Shown: one piece after another, positions 27,879 to 36,889 of the stretch
Numbering within the stretch: position 1 is the first letter of the stretch
Layout of the letters: each line of letters begins with the position of its first letter
Assembly (NCBI RefSeq): GCF_900110145.1
Contig: NZ_FOCP01000002.1
Coordinates: 212,782-276,781, forward strand
Source: Nitrosomonas marina
GTDB taxonomy: Bacteria > Pseudomonadota > Gammaproteobacteria > Burkholderiales > Nitrosomonadaceae
Direction of reading: 5' to 3'
Length of the DNA: 64,000 nucleotides
The notes under the pieces: model-generated
What the model was told of the DNA's origin: nothing
What the model saw: the letters and a program-made list of their open reading frames with translations, nothing else
Database searches by the model: none
Translations under genes and position numbers: made by a program

Positions 27879-30032
27879 TTATTGTATCTCCTCACGCTCC
27901 GTCACCATGATTTCAGCCTGTATCGTACCCCATTCAGAAGGTTCTGGTGCATATCGTCTGACCGCCCTTCGTGCCGTCCGGTTCAGCAACTGTTCCAGAT
28001 GATTTTGCGGCGTAATTACTTTGGCTATACTTCGGTAGGATGCGACACCCTTGAATTCAAATGCGCGGGTATCAAGGGGATTCAGGCTGATGATGGCTTT
28101 GATAATTTCCAGACCAGGACTGGCAAATTCAAGCGCGCCGCCATCGGTCAGCTTTCTGGATTCACCTGCTTTGATCAGGGCATATTCAGCCGTTCTGCCG
28201 CCATATGGAAACTGTACAAAACCACCGTCACGAAGACTCAGGCTCATCAGATAAATATAATAGGGTTCATCGGCGTTGTTTGCTACCGAGAATCCGAGGA
28301 TGCTTCCCTGTGGCAATTGCTGTCCGTTCAACTGGTTCAAATCCAGTGTCCGGGTAATGCGGTACCTGTTCTTCAGTCTAAAACAATCGTCTGTCTGATG
28401 GCTTTCATCACAGGTTTCGTCCTTGATAATTTCATGCGCCCTGATTTGAATATCAGGCGGGGAACTCTGCAGTTTTTTCAGGTCCAGCAGATCAACCAGT
28501 ATTCCCATGTTTATGGCCAACTGATCAATACCCTGCTCAAAGCCGCCGGCAAGATTCACATGCAGGGCCTCATCCAGCACATCCTCCTGCATGGTCATCA
28601 CCCACGCCTGCAGGTCGGCATCGGGATGCGATTTTGGCAAAGTGCTGTTGCCTGTCTCTCGAACGTACATACCGTTGCGCTGTTCAGGTCTGAACAAACG
28701 AATGATAAAACCGTCGTTTTGCCGTTCACTGACCATCCGGTATTCGTTTTTATCCAGCTTTTCTTCAATCCCGGCGGAAAAACTATCAATTTGGTCCTGC
28801 CCCACCAGTCCGTCGCCTTCAATTACAATCGGAATCGGGTCAAAGCTGTAAGCGCGGTGCTGTTCGATCAGAATGTCGCCAACTTCAACTGTGCCACCGC
28901 TGATAATGCTCGCTTTACTGGTGTAGGTGTCAACGTCGGTTATTTTGACTGCTGTCGATTTATCCGCAGCAGATTCAATTGTATAAACAGAACCTTTGGT
29001 AATATTGTTGATATGCCCTGCATTCAGCCGTAACTGCCCGTCTTCATCCACTGCTGTAACAATGATCCTGTTCAGGTTCTCTGGTATTTCTCCAGCCAGC
29101 ACCAGGGTATTGTGATGCTGGCTGTGCAGCGATGCGATCTGGGGCTGTTGTTTGTTGACGCCGAGGCCTGTTATCGTATCTTCGCGCATCAGCGCTTCGG
29201 TACGATGAAATACATCGCTCCAGGTTTCGCCGGGTTTTATCATGCTTAACGACTGCGCCCAGTGCCAGGTAAAACGACCATAAACCTTGCCGCCTACACG
29301 GTACTCATAGGCGTTTTCGCTATCTCCGCTGGCACCGATGCGAATACCCACCGGTTTGAGATTATCGCTGCGCGTGATTCCGGGATAAGGCCGGTTATCC
29401 TTGCCTATCGCGCGAACACCCGGTAAAAGACCACGGCTGACGGACCCGGAATGACAGGAGTCTGACACAAAAACGATGTTGTCAGTTGTAGTGCCGATTT
29501 TCGAGAGCCAGATATTGATCTGGTCGTCTATGATGTCGCGACTGTCTTTTGACCCCGCGTCAGGTGAACCATATGTCACCCAGGTTTGATCCATGCCGGA
29601 AATTTCTTCATCGTCAAAATTGTCATGCTCGCTGCCGTGCCCCGAGAAGTGGACATACACAAAATCACCTGGCTGGACACGCGCAGCCAGGTCCTGAAAA
29701 GCTTTTTCAATACCGGTATGCGTGGCCTGTTCGTCCAGCAGGGTATTTATATTTTTCTGTGGAAACTGAAAACGTTCAGACAGCAATAATTCCTTCAATA
29801 TCGCTATATCGTTATGTGGTCCGGCAAGCTGCTGTATGCCGCGACCCCTAAAATGCGGTGTATCCAGATAATTCTGAATACCGATAAGGAGCGCATGTCT
29901 GGCGGCGGTCGCTGGTAAACTGGACATAGCACAAAGCAGAATTGCACAGCAATAAAGCGAAATACTGTATTGTCTATGTGAAGCTTTCATATACAAGTTT
30001 GCTGTTTTATTGATCGAAAACAGTCCGGGCAA
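27879..30032 (-). CDS. Exported caspase-family (C14) protease with DUF4384-like C-terminus
   Basis: The product has up to 717 residues. After a signal peptide (SISLYCCAILLCAMSSLPATA) the caspase fold begins at RHALLIGIQNYLDTP. The dyad is intact: histidine in VYVHFSGHGSEHD (residue 132) and cysteine in IVFVSDSCHSGS (193). The middle contains a beta-rich region, and the C-terminus (LGFSVANNADEPYYIYLMSL, FPYGG) resembles DUF4384, often found with bacterial caspases. The TTG at 30032 has GAGGAAG four bases upstream; an ATG at 29990 gives a more typical signal peptide but has no ribosome binding site, so the start is open. It is transcribed away from the TPR-CHAT gene across a 220-base gap. Substrate unknown; action in the periplasm is inferred. 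Confidence 0.85.
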   Translation of the reverse strand: MPGLFSINKTANLYMKASHRQYSISLYCCAILLCAMSSLPATAARHALLIGIQNYLDTPHFRGRGIQQLAGPHNDIAILKELLLSERFQFPQKNINTLLDEQATHTGIEKAFQDLAARVQPGDFVYVHFSGHGSEHDNFDDEEISGMDQTWVTYGSPDAGSKDSRDIIDDQINIWLSKIGTTTDNIVFVSDSCHSGSVSRGLLPGVRAIGKDNRPYPGITRSDNLKPVGIRIGASGDSENAYEYRVGGKVYGRFTWHWAQSLSMIKPGETWSDVFHRTEALMREDTITGLGVNKQQPQIASLHSQHHNTLVLAGEIPENLNRIIVTAVDEDGQLRLNAGHINNITKGSVYTIESAADKSTAVKITDVDTYTSKASIISGGTVEVGDILIEQHRAYSFDPIPIVIEGDGLVGQDQIDSFSAGIEEKLDKNEYRMVSERQNDGFIIRLFRPEQRNGMYVRETGNSTLPKSHPDADLQAWVMTMQEDVLDEALHVNLAGGFEQGIDQLAINMGILVDLLDLKKLQSSPPDIQIRAHEIIKDETCDESHQTDDCFRLKNRYRITRTLDLNQLNGQQLPQGSILGFSVANNADEPYYIYLMSLSLRDGGFVQFPYGGRTAEYALIKAGESRKLTDGGALEFASPGLEIIKAIISLNPLDTRAFEFKGVASYRSIAKVITPQNHLEQLLNRTARRAVRRYAPEPSEWGTIQAEIMVTEREEIQ

Positions 30033-30254
30033 GAATCTTCCTCAAACAATCGCCCAAACTGTACGAAACACATCAATCTTGATAACCTGTTGATATATCA
30101 GAAGGAATTTTTTCTGAATGCGGATCTCAAACTGCAATACAACGCATTGTATCGCGAATCAGTTCAGATACATGACGGGTATTATCAGAAGGGATTGACA
30201 AAAAGTTCCAGCAAATTTCGCCTCTGATACACAACCGGACAAAAGGGTGTGATT

Positions 30255-33200
30255 ATGAAAGCAAGGCTATTATTGTTATTGTTGCTATTTTTTCTTTTGC
30301 TGAATCCAGGCGTGCCATTGCCTACGTATGCCCAGAACAACGCCCCGGAATCGTTACTCAACCAGGTTATAACGTTGATTCAGCAGGGTGAATACGAAAA
30401 AGCCGCCATATCCACGCGCAAACTTATCCGGATTGCTGAAAGCACACCGGATCTGGATCCCGAATACCGTACGCTTGGATATATTTTTCTGGGAAGGATT
30501 TTTTTTGAACAAGCACAGTATGCCCAGGCGGAAAAGCAATTCACGCGTGCACTGCAACTGATTAAAAAATTGCATGGAGATACACATCAGGATGTTGCAT
30601 GGGTCAACAATGAGCTGGCGGCATTGTACAGAAAACAGGGGCAATTTCTAAAAGCGGAATCATTGTATGCCCAATCGCTGAAAATTTTAAAAAAAACGCT
30701 TGGAGCAAAACACCCCGATGTAGCGATTGTTCTTAATGAGCTGGCATCTGTCTACCAGGAACTGGGCCAGAACAGCGACGCCGAATCACTGTTTCATCAG
30801 TCGCTTACCATACGGGAAAATGCGTTCGGCCCCGAACACCCGGATGTCGCGCTGGCGCTTAACAATCTGGCCGTGTTTTACCGGAACCAGAGCCAGTTTG
30901 CAAAGGCCATACCGCTGTTCGAACGGTCAACAAACATTCTGGAACAGGCCTTGGGTCCCGACCACTTGGAAGTCGCATTAAGCCTGAACAATCTGGCGCT
31001 ACTGTATCAGGATCTGGCTCAAAGCAACAAAGCCGGACCTCTGTTTGAACGGGCATTGTCTATACGAAAAAAAGTGCTCGGCCCTGATCATCCCGAGGTA
31101 GCGGCCAGCCTGAATAATCTGGCTGATCATTATCATGACCAGAGACAGTATAAGAAAGCAGCAGCGCTGTACAAGGAGTCACTTGAAATATTTGAACAAA
31201 CACTTGGTCCAACAGATCCAAATGTAACATTAATTCTTAATAATCTGGCTTCGCTTTACCGGGACCAGCTTCAGTTTGGCAAAGCAAAAACATTATTTGA
31301 ACAGTCGCTCAGAATGCGAGAACAAACGTTTGGCCCGGAACACCCTGAGGTGGCGCTCATTTTAAACAATCTGGGCGACCTATATCATGCGCAAGGTCTG
31401 TATAAAGAAGCCGAACCGCTATATGAACGGTCGCTGGGTATCTATGAAAAAACATCCGGCGCCGACCAGACGGATATTGCAACAGGACTGAACAATCTTG
31501 CTGCACTGTATCGTGATCAGGGCCTGTATGCAAAGGCACAGCCGTTGTATCAGCGATCGCTCGAAATTTTCAAGAAGGCATATGGTAATGATCATCCGCA
31601 TGTGGCAACCGGCCTTAACAACCTTGCACTGCTTTATTATCATCAGGGCCGGTATACAAAAGCAAAGCGGTTGCTGAAGCGCTCATTAACAATATGGAAA
31701 ACCGCATACGGCACAGACCACCCGGATGTCGCCCTTACGCTCAGCAACCTGGCCTTGCTTTATCAAGCACAGGGGCAACATATCAAGGCTGAACCATTAC
31801 TTGAACAGGCACTGGCAATACGCAAGAAGTTACTGGGTGCTAACCATACGGATGTTGCAATGAGCATGAATAACCTGGCGGAACATTACCGTATCCTGGG
31901 ACAGTATGCCAGCGCCGAACCACTGTATCTTCAGTCATTAAAAATATGGGAAACCGCACTGGGGCAAAATCATCCGGATGTAGCCAAGAGCCTGAACAAT
32001 CTGGCGCTGCTTTATTGGGACCAAAGACAGTACGCCAAAGCCGAACCGCTGTACAAACGCTCGCTGGAAATACGAGAAAAAATGCTGGGCCCTGACCACC
32101 CGGATGTGGCAGCCAGTCTTAACAGTCTGGCCATGCTTTACCGCAACCAGGGCCAACTGGATCGGGCCGAACCATTATTAAGACAAGCGTTGGAAATATA
32201 CCAGAACAAACTGGGTGCAAATCATCCGTTTGTAGCAAAAACTCTCAACAATCTGGCGCTGCTTCATTGGGATCAGGGGCGTTATGCAAGTGCTCGGCCA
32301 TTATTTGAGCAGCTAATGCAAACAGGTGACAAAACGCTCGGTTCGGACCATCCCGAAGTGGGCATTTTTAGTCAAAATTTTGCCTTGAATCTATGGGCCC
32401 AGGGCGAGCCGGACAGTATTCGGCAAGCGCTTGCGCTACAACAGCGCGCGAATGAAATCAGTGCCCGTCATTTACATTTAATGATGACACACGGCACCGA
32501 ACAGAAAAAACATGATTTTCTGGCGACGATCCAGACAGAGCTGGACGCTGCAATTTCCTTTCATTTGGATAGCACAACCGCCACTGTACGACAACATGCA
32601 GCCAGACTCGCAACCACAGTTGTGCTGCAACGAAAAGGCCGTATTCTGGACAGCATGAATACGAGCATGTCTATATTTCGGAAACGCATGGACCCGAAAG
32701 ACCGAGCGCTGCTTGACCGCTTGTCCGAGTTCAACCAGCAACGTTCACGGCTGTATAACCTTGCATATCAAAATACAATATCGGGAAAAGATTATTTCAG
32801 TCGCAAAAAAAGGCTTGAACGGGAAGCCTCCAGACTTGAAGATCAAATCAGCAAAAAGAGCGCGGCATTTCTGGCTCAAATTCAACCCGTCACCATGGAC
32901 GCAGTCCAGCAGGCAATTCCCAAAGATGCAGTACTGATTGAATATGTACGTTACCAGCCGTTCAACCCCAGAGCGTCCATTAAAAAGCAATGGGGCGACG
33001 CTCGATATGCAGCCTACATCCTGAAATCCCAGGACGATCCGGAAACCGTCGATTTGGGCGATGCGAAGACCATTGAAAAGCTGATTTCCGATTTTCGTGA
33101 CAACCTGAATGATTCCCGCAAAGACACTGTGTACCATACAGCACGCAAGCTCGATGCGCTTATCATGGAACCGCTACGCAAATTCACTGGAAACATTAAG

Positions 33201-34196
33201 AATGTGCTGGTCTCGCCGGATGGCGCACTAAATCTGATCCCTTTTGCGGCACTGATGGATGGAAATGATCAATTTTTGATAAAACAGCATCACTTCACCT
33301 ATCTCAGCTCCGGGCGGGACCTATTACGAGTTGGCGCACAAACCGGCAACAACACAGCGAATCGGCAACCACCTGCGATTTTTGCCGATGTTGATTTCGG
33401 CGTTGTCCCTCAGCAAAAAAATGACGTCCTGGTTGCATTTAACGACACGGACCCCGACGAATCTGGCAATCGCCGTTCTATCGATTTTAACCGAATGTTT
33501 TTTCAGTCGCTGCCCGGCACGCAGGCTGAAGCCGCCGCACTCCAGAAAAAACTTCGAAACGCAAAACTTTTTACCAGGCAAGCTGCGACAGAAGCCGCAC
33601 TGAAGCAGCTCGATAGTCCACAGATTCTGCACCTCGCAACACATGGTTTTTTTCTGAACGATTTGGTTGAAACCGCGCCTGCATCCAGCAATGCCGCACG
33701 CGCACTTCCTATTTCGGGATTTTACCCATCAGACCTGTCCACGGTGGCAAATTCTCAAAAACGATTACTCAAGGAAAATCCGTTGCTGCGCTCTGGTATC
33801 GCACTGGCTGGCGCCAACCAACTCAAATCTGGAAATGAAGATGGTATCGTAACCGCGCTCGAGGTTACCGGCATGGACTTATGGGATACTCAGCTGGTGG
33901 TATTGTCAGCGTGTGAAACCGGCGTAGGCGATATTCAGAACAGCAAAGGTGTTTTCGGTCTGAGACGCGCCCTGGTGCTTGCCGGTTCAGAAACGCAGGT
34001 AATGAGTCTGTGGAAAATTGATGACCGTGCAACCGTGGATTTAATGGCTGGATATTATGACCGTCTCATCAACGACCGAGAAGGTCGTTCAGAGGCCATG
34101 CGCAATACACAACTGGAAATACTCGACGGTAGAGATCACAACCATCCATTTTACTGGGCAGGCTTTATCGTTTCGGGTAACTGGAAACCCCTGTAA
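30255..34196 (+). CDS. Exported TPR-array protein with C-terminal CHAT (caspase-like) domain
   Basis: The protein has 1313 residues from the ATG at 30255, seven bases after AAAGGG. A leucine-rich signal peptide ends near PLPTYAQ. From about residue 35 to 740 it carries some fifteen 42-residue kinesin-light-chain-type TPRs with the recurring core HPDVA..LNNLA.LY. A helical linker follows, then a CHAT domain (about 880-1313) with an intact dyad: histidine in LHLATHGFF (about 1130) and cysteine in LSACETGVGD (about 1220). CHAT domains are caspase-related proteases, and the TPRs probably bind a partner or substrate. It is divergent from the caspase gene, which suggests joint control and function. 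Confidence 0.9.
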   Translation: MKARLLLLLLLFFLLLNPGVPLPTYAQNNAPESLLNQVITLIQQGEYEKAAISTRKLIRIAESTPDLDPEYRTLGYIFLGRIFFEQAQYAQAEKQFTRALQLIKKLHGDTHQDVAWVNNELAALYRKQGQFLKAESLYAQSLKILKKTLGAKHPDVAIVLNELASVYQELGQNSDAESLFHQSLTIRENAFGPEHPDVALALNNLAVFYRNQSQFAKAIPLFERSTNILEQALGPDHLEVALSLNNLALLYQDLAQSNKAGPLFERALSIRKKVLGPDHPEVAASLNNLADHYHDQRQYKKAAALYKESLEIFEQTLGPTDPNVTLILNNLASLYRDQLQFGKAKTLFEQSLRMREQTFGPEHPEVALILNNLGDLYHAQGLYKEAEPLYERSLGIYEKTSGADQTDIATGLNNLAALYRDQGLYAKAQPLYQRSLEIFKKAYGNDHPHVATGLNNLALLYYHQGRYTKAKRLLKRSLTIWKTAYGTDHPDVALTLSNLALLYQAQGQHIKAEPLLEQALAIRKKLLGANHTDVAMSMNNLAEHYRILGQYASAEPLYLQSLKIWETALGQNHPDVAKSLNNLALLYWDQRQYAKAEPLYKRSLEIREKMLGPDHPDVAASLNSLAMLYRNQGQLDRAEPLLRQALEIYQNKLGANHPFVAKTLNNLALLHWDQGRYASARPLFEQLMQTGDKTLGSDHPEVGIFSQNFALNLWAQGEPDSIRQALALQQRANEISARHLHLMMTHGTEQKKHDFLATIQTELDAAISFHLDSTTATVRQHAARLATTVVLQRKGRILDSMNTSMSIFRKRMDPKDRALLDRLSEFNQQRSRLYNLAYQNTISGKDYFSRKKRLEREASRLEDQISKKSAAFLAQIQPVTMDAVQQAIPKDAVLIEYVRYQPFNPRASIKKQWGDARYAAYILKSQDDPETVDLGDAKTIEKLISDFRDNLNDSRKDTVYHTARKLDALIMEPLRKFTGNIKNVLVSPDGALNLIPFAALMDGNDQFLIKQHHFTYLSSGRDLLRVGAQTGNNTANRQPPAIFADVDFGVVPQQKNDVLVAFNDTDPDESGNRRSIDFNRMFFQSLPGTQAEAAALQKKLRNAKLFTRQAATEAALKQLDSPQILHLATHGFFLNDLVETAPASSNAARALPISGFYPSDLSTVANSQKRLLKENPLLRSGIALAGANQLKSGNEDGIVTALEVTGMDLWDTQLVVLSACETGVGDIQNSKGVFGLRRALVLAGSETQVMSLWKIDDRATVDLMAGYYDRLINDREGRSEAMRNTQLEILDGRDHNHPFYWAGFIVSGNWKPL

Positions 34197-34258
34197 AATA
34201 AAAATGAACTGACTGGCGCCGCTTTATGACGCCGTTCTGTTGATTTGTGGAAACGCCA

Positions 34259-35380
34259 TCAATGACCGACCGCGGAATGCAGTTCCAGAATTTTCAGCAG
34301 GTGTTCACGGTCGACCCAGCCGACTACTTCGCCACTGTCCATCACAGGCACCTGATTGATATTGCGCTCACGCATGATCTGTAACACCTCAAACATGCTG
34401 TTGGCAGGATTGACGAAGTGAAAACGTTCCAGCGGTGTCATGTACTGGTGCACAGAAGTATCCGGCCATTGCGTTCGCGGACATTTCATAATGTCATTCA
34501 AAGTGATCAGACCAACGGTCTTTTCCCCCTGGGTCACCAGCGCCGACCGCTGACCTGTCAGCAACATTTGTTCATCAATCCAGTAAAGCAGGCTCATATC
34601 TGCGGACACCGTCGGCACATCTTTTTGCATCACCTCGCCTACAGGAACATGCGCTGCCAGGCGTGACGAAAAATAGGCGCGCCTGCTTCCTTCTGCTGCA
34701 GCAAACAAAAACCAGCCCAGCGCCAGCAGCCAGATGCCATTAAGCAGCATTCCCGGCTGCAGCCCCACAAGCGCACCCAGCAACATCAGCCCGTAAGCCA
34801 CCACTTTTCCGCCCATAACAGCCCATTGCATGCCTTTGACCGCATCGCCGGTAAACCGCCATACTATGGCGCGAAAGACGCGGCCACCGTCCAGTGGGAA
34901 ACCAGGCACCAAATTGAATACCGCCAGAACAAAATTAATCGTTGCCAGCCACTTCAACGCTTCGGCGGCTATTTCACTATAGGGTATCAACCACTGACCC
35001 AGAAAATAGAACAAAACAGCCAGCGCGAAACTGACCAGCGGACCGGCAATCGCAATGTAAAATTCAGTCGCCGCGGTATCCGCATCCTTTTCGGTCTGTG
35101 CTATGCCGCCAAATATAAACAGTGTAATCGCACGCACCTGAACACCGCGTGCTATCGCTACCAGACTGTGTCCGAGTTCATGCAATACGATACTTACAAA
35201 ATACATCAGCGTCGTCACCAGTGCTGTCAATAACACCGCGCTTCCGCTCCATTCGCTGTGCGTTTCTCTGAAATAAGTCGCCAACGCACCGCTCAGCAAT
35301 AAAAATACGATAAACCAGGTGTAATGCACTCCGATCCGAATACCCGCAACAGTACCGATGCGAAATGACGATTCCAGCAT
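34259..35380 (-). CDS. Site-2 protease family (M50) membrane metalloprotease with CBS domains
   Basis: This 373-residue protein has an N-terminal M50 peptidase with several membrane helices. The zinc motif VLHELGHSL lies near residue 65 and the second motif FNLVPGFPLDGGRVFRA near 157. Two C-terminal CBS domains (VGEVMQKDVPTVSADMSL; VHQYMTPLERFHFVNPANSM) end the protein and may sense nucleotides. Family members cut membrane-embedded substrates, but many of this rhomboid-sized CBS type have no known target. The ATG at 35380 has AGGAGG eight bases upstream; a GTG three codons earlier overlaps that site and is rejected. Confidence 0.88.
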   Translation of the reverse strand: MLESSFRIGTVAGIRIGVHYTWFIVFLLLSGALATYFRETHSEWSGSAVLLTALVTTLMYFVSIVLHELGHSLVAIARGVQVRAITLFIFGGIAQTEKDADTAATEFYIAIAGPLVSFALAVLFYFLGQWLIPYSEIAAEALKWLATINFVLAVFNLVPGFPLDGGRVFRAIVWRFTGDAVKGMQWAVMGGKVVAYGLMLLGALVGLQPGMLLNGIWLLALGWFLFAAAEGSRRAYFSSRLAAHVPVGEVMQKDVPTVSADMSLLYWIDEQMLLTGQRSALVTQGEKTVGLITLNDIMKCPRTQWPDTSVHQYMTPLERFHFVNPANSMFEVLQIMRERNINQVPVMDSGEVVGWVDREHLLKILELHSAVGH

Positions 35381-35825
35381 TTGAATCACCTCCTCGAAAA
35401 ATTGATTATTGCCCTATATGATCCGCTGAACCCTGCCTGAACGGTCAGGCCAACCGTGTTACCGTCAAAATTGATTCTCCCGTCGCTGATCGTGACTGAA
35501 ATCATTAATACAGACTGGTATGTTTATTCTTAGATGGAACCAGACTGGATTTAATTCAATTTGAATCGGCATTCCCGCCCATCGTTCAATATCATGATTA
35601 TGGCTGTCAGCCGCAATTTGATCATGTTGACGTACATTATATGTTTTGCGGCAATCAGAAAAGGTTTTTTCAAACATCCAGGACCCGAAACGGAATGCAA
35701 TTCAGACAGCCTGGATTTTCAGGAATACGTGTTTCTACGTATATACATCTTGTTAATAGCCATCTACGGTAAAATAAATCAGGTCAATAAATGCACTATT
35801 TCTGACCGAATGTAAATTTAATCTG
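35381..35825. other. Intergenic stretch without a recognisable gene
   Basis: Short open frames on both strands near 35465-35815 overlap each other and have no known domain. Nothing else was recognised. Confidence 0.45.
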
Positions 35826-36023
35826 TCAGGGAGTATCATTGCGATGAAAATCTGGAGACTCAATCAATACCATGTCTAATTGTTTAATCAGATCCCGGGT
35901 ATATTGTGATGATAGTGTTGCAGATGATGTGAAACCGGAGTAGGCAGTAATAATGATTTTGTTTTGCAAAATTTCATCCATTGCCCGAGAAGCCAGTTGA
36001 CTGGCTTGCCTGCAGTTCAGCAT
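35826..36023 (-). CDS. Anti-sigma-like small protein, zinc ligands lost
   Basis: The 65-residue product starts MLNCRQASQLASRAMDE, the usual beginning of short zf-HC2 anti-sigma proteins that follow betaproteobacterial ECF sigma genes. The remainder lacks the expected HxxxC..C zinc ligands and ends differently. The ATG overlaps the sigma gene's stop (ATGCTGA), the normal layout for a sigma/anti-sigma pair. It is probably degraded together with its partner. Confidence 0.5.
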   Translation of the reverse strand: MLNCRQASQLASRAMDEILQNKIIITAYSGFTSSATLSSQYTRDLIKQLDMVLIESPDFHRNDTP

Positions 36024-36545
36024 TTACGTTTTCCGTTGTCCACCCAGGAAGTTTTCAAACATTGAATCAATGATAGACGTGCACGATGCATCAGTACCCA
36101 TGCGTTGGTCGGTGTTATTGAAAATTGGTTACAAATTGCCTCATTGCTCATATCATGTATTTCTTTAGCAAGAAAAACAGCGGCCTGCCTGGGTTTTAAC
36201 CCGGACAGGCATTGCTGAAAAACTTTCCAGAATTGATTTCGTTGAAATGCCGATTCGGGACCAGGAAATGATTCCGGTTTTTCAATCCAGACACCGTTTT
36301 TCTGAAAAAATTACGCGTCCCTGTCGCCGGAAATAATCGACCATCTTATGTTTTAGTATGCCAGTAAGCCATGTCCGAACACAGGATCGATTATTAAAGT
36401 TTTCGTTTGCAGTCAAGGCAGCGAGAAGCATTTCCTGAACAAGGTCTTCGGCAACATGCCTGTCTTTTACTTTCAGAAATACATAGCTGTACAAATAGTC
36501 ACCATGCGCGTCAAGCCATGTTTGTGGATTCAAATCGTCGTTCAC
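36017..36545 (-). pseudogene. ECF sigma factor, frameshifted between regions 2 and 4
   Basis: From the GTG at 36545 the first 80 residues are a clear sigma region 2 (HGDYLYSYVFLKVKDRHVAEDLVQEM, RTWLTGILKHKMVDYFRRQG). The frame then stops at 36282. Region 4 continues in another frame (WKVFQQCLSGLKPRQAAVF, NAWVLMHRARLSL) up to the TGA at 36017-36019. The total of 529 bases is one more than a multiple of three, so one base has been gained or two lost, most likely in the T6 or A5 run near 36298-36310. It could also be a sequencing error. The anti-sigma-like gene follows with an overlap. Confidence 0.8.
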
Positions 36546-36635
36546 TATCTTTGCGTAAATTTACTCTAACGAAACAATCGGTTAATCGGGTCGTACCGCA
36601 TATTGGTCCCACATGCCATTAAGCTGTGACACTGA

Positions 36636-36815
36636 TCACAACATAACCTTTCTATCTGTTATAGTGGACAGGGCGCGCTCCCTTAGAGCAAAACACAGCA
36701 GTCGCCAGGTTTGTGCATGCGTTCGCCGATATGCAGCTGCCTTCCCTTTATAAACCAATTCCTCCAGCCATTCACGTTCTTCTTCAGTTAAACGAACAAT
36801 ATATCTTTTCTTCAT
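36636..36815 (-). pseudogene. IS630-type transposase N-terminal remnant
   Basis: The 59-residue reading frame MKKRYIVRLTEEEREWLEEL, followed by VYKGKAAAYRRTHAQTWRLL, matches the start of IS630-family transposases (helix-turn-helix part). It then runs out at an unrelated stop. The catalytic DDE part is absent, and no matching second inverted repeat is seen nearby. Confidence 0.75.
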
Positions 36816-36820
36816 CTAAT

Positions 36821-36851
36821 CTCTCAATATGTTGGTAGCATATATTGAGAG
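36821..36851. repeat. Inverted repeat next to the transposase remnant
   Basis: CTCTCAATAT (36821-36830) and ATATTGAGAG (36842-36851) are perfect 10-base arms around an 11-base spacer, immediately upstream of the transposase start. It may be the element's end or a regulatory hairpin. Confidence 0.6.
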
Positions 36852-36889
36852 AATACTTTAATATTAGGCAATATCATATTGATAGAGTA

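Noticed and set aside
27858..29033. 391-codon plus-strand frame across the caspase gene
   Set aside because: It is the antisense of the caspase gene, which has an intact fold and catalytic pair.
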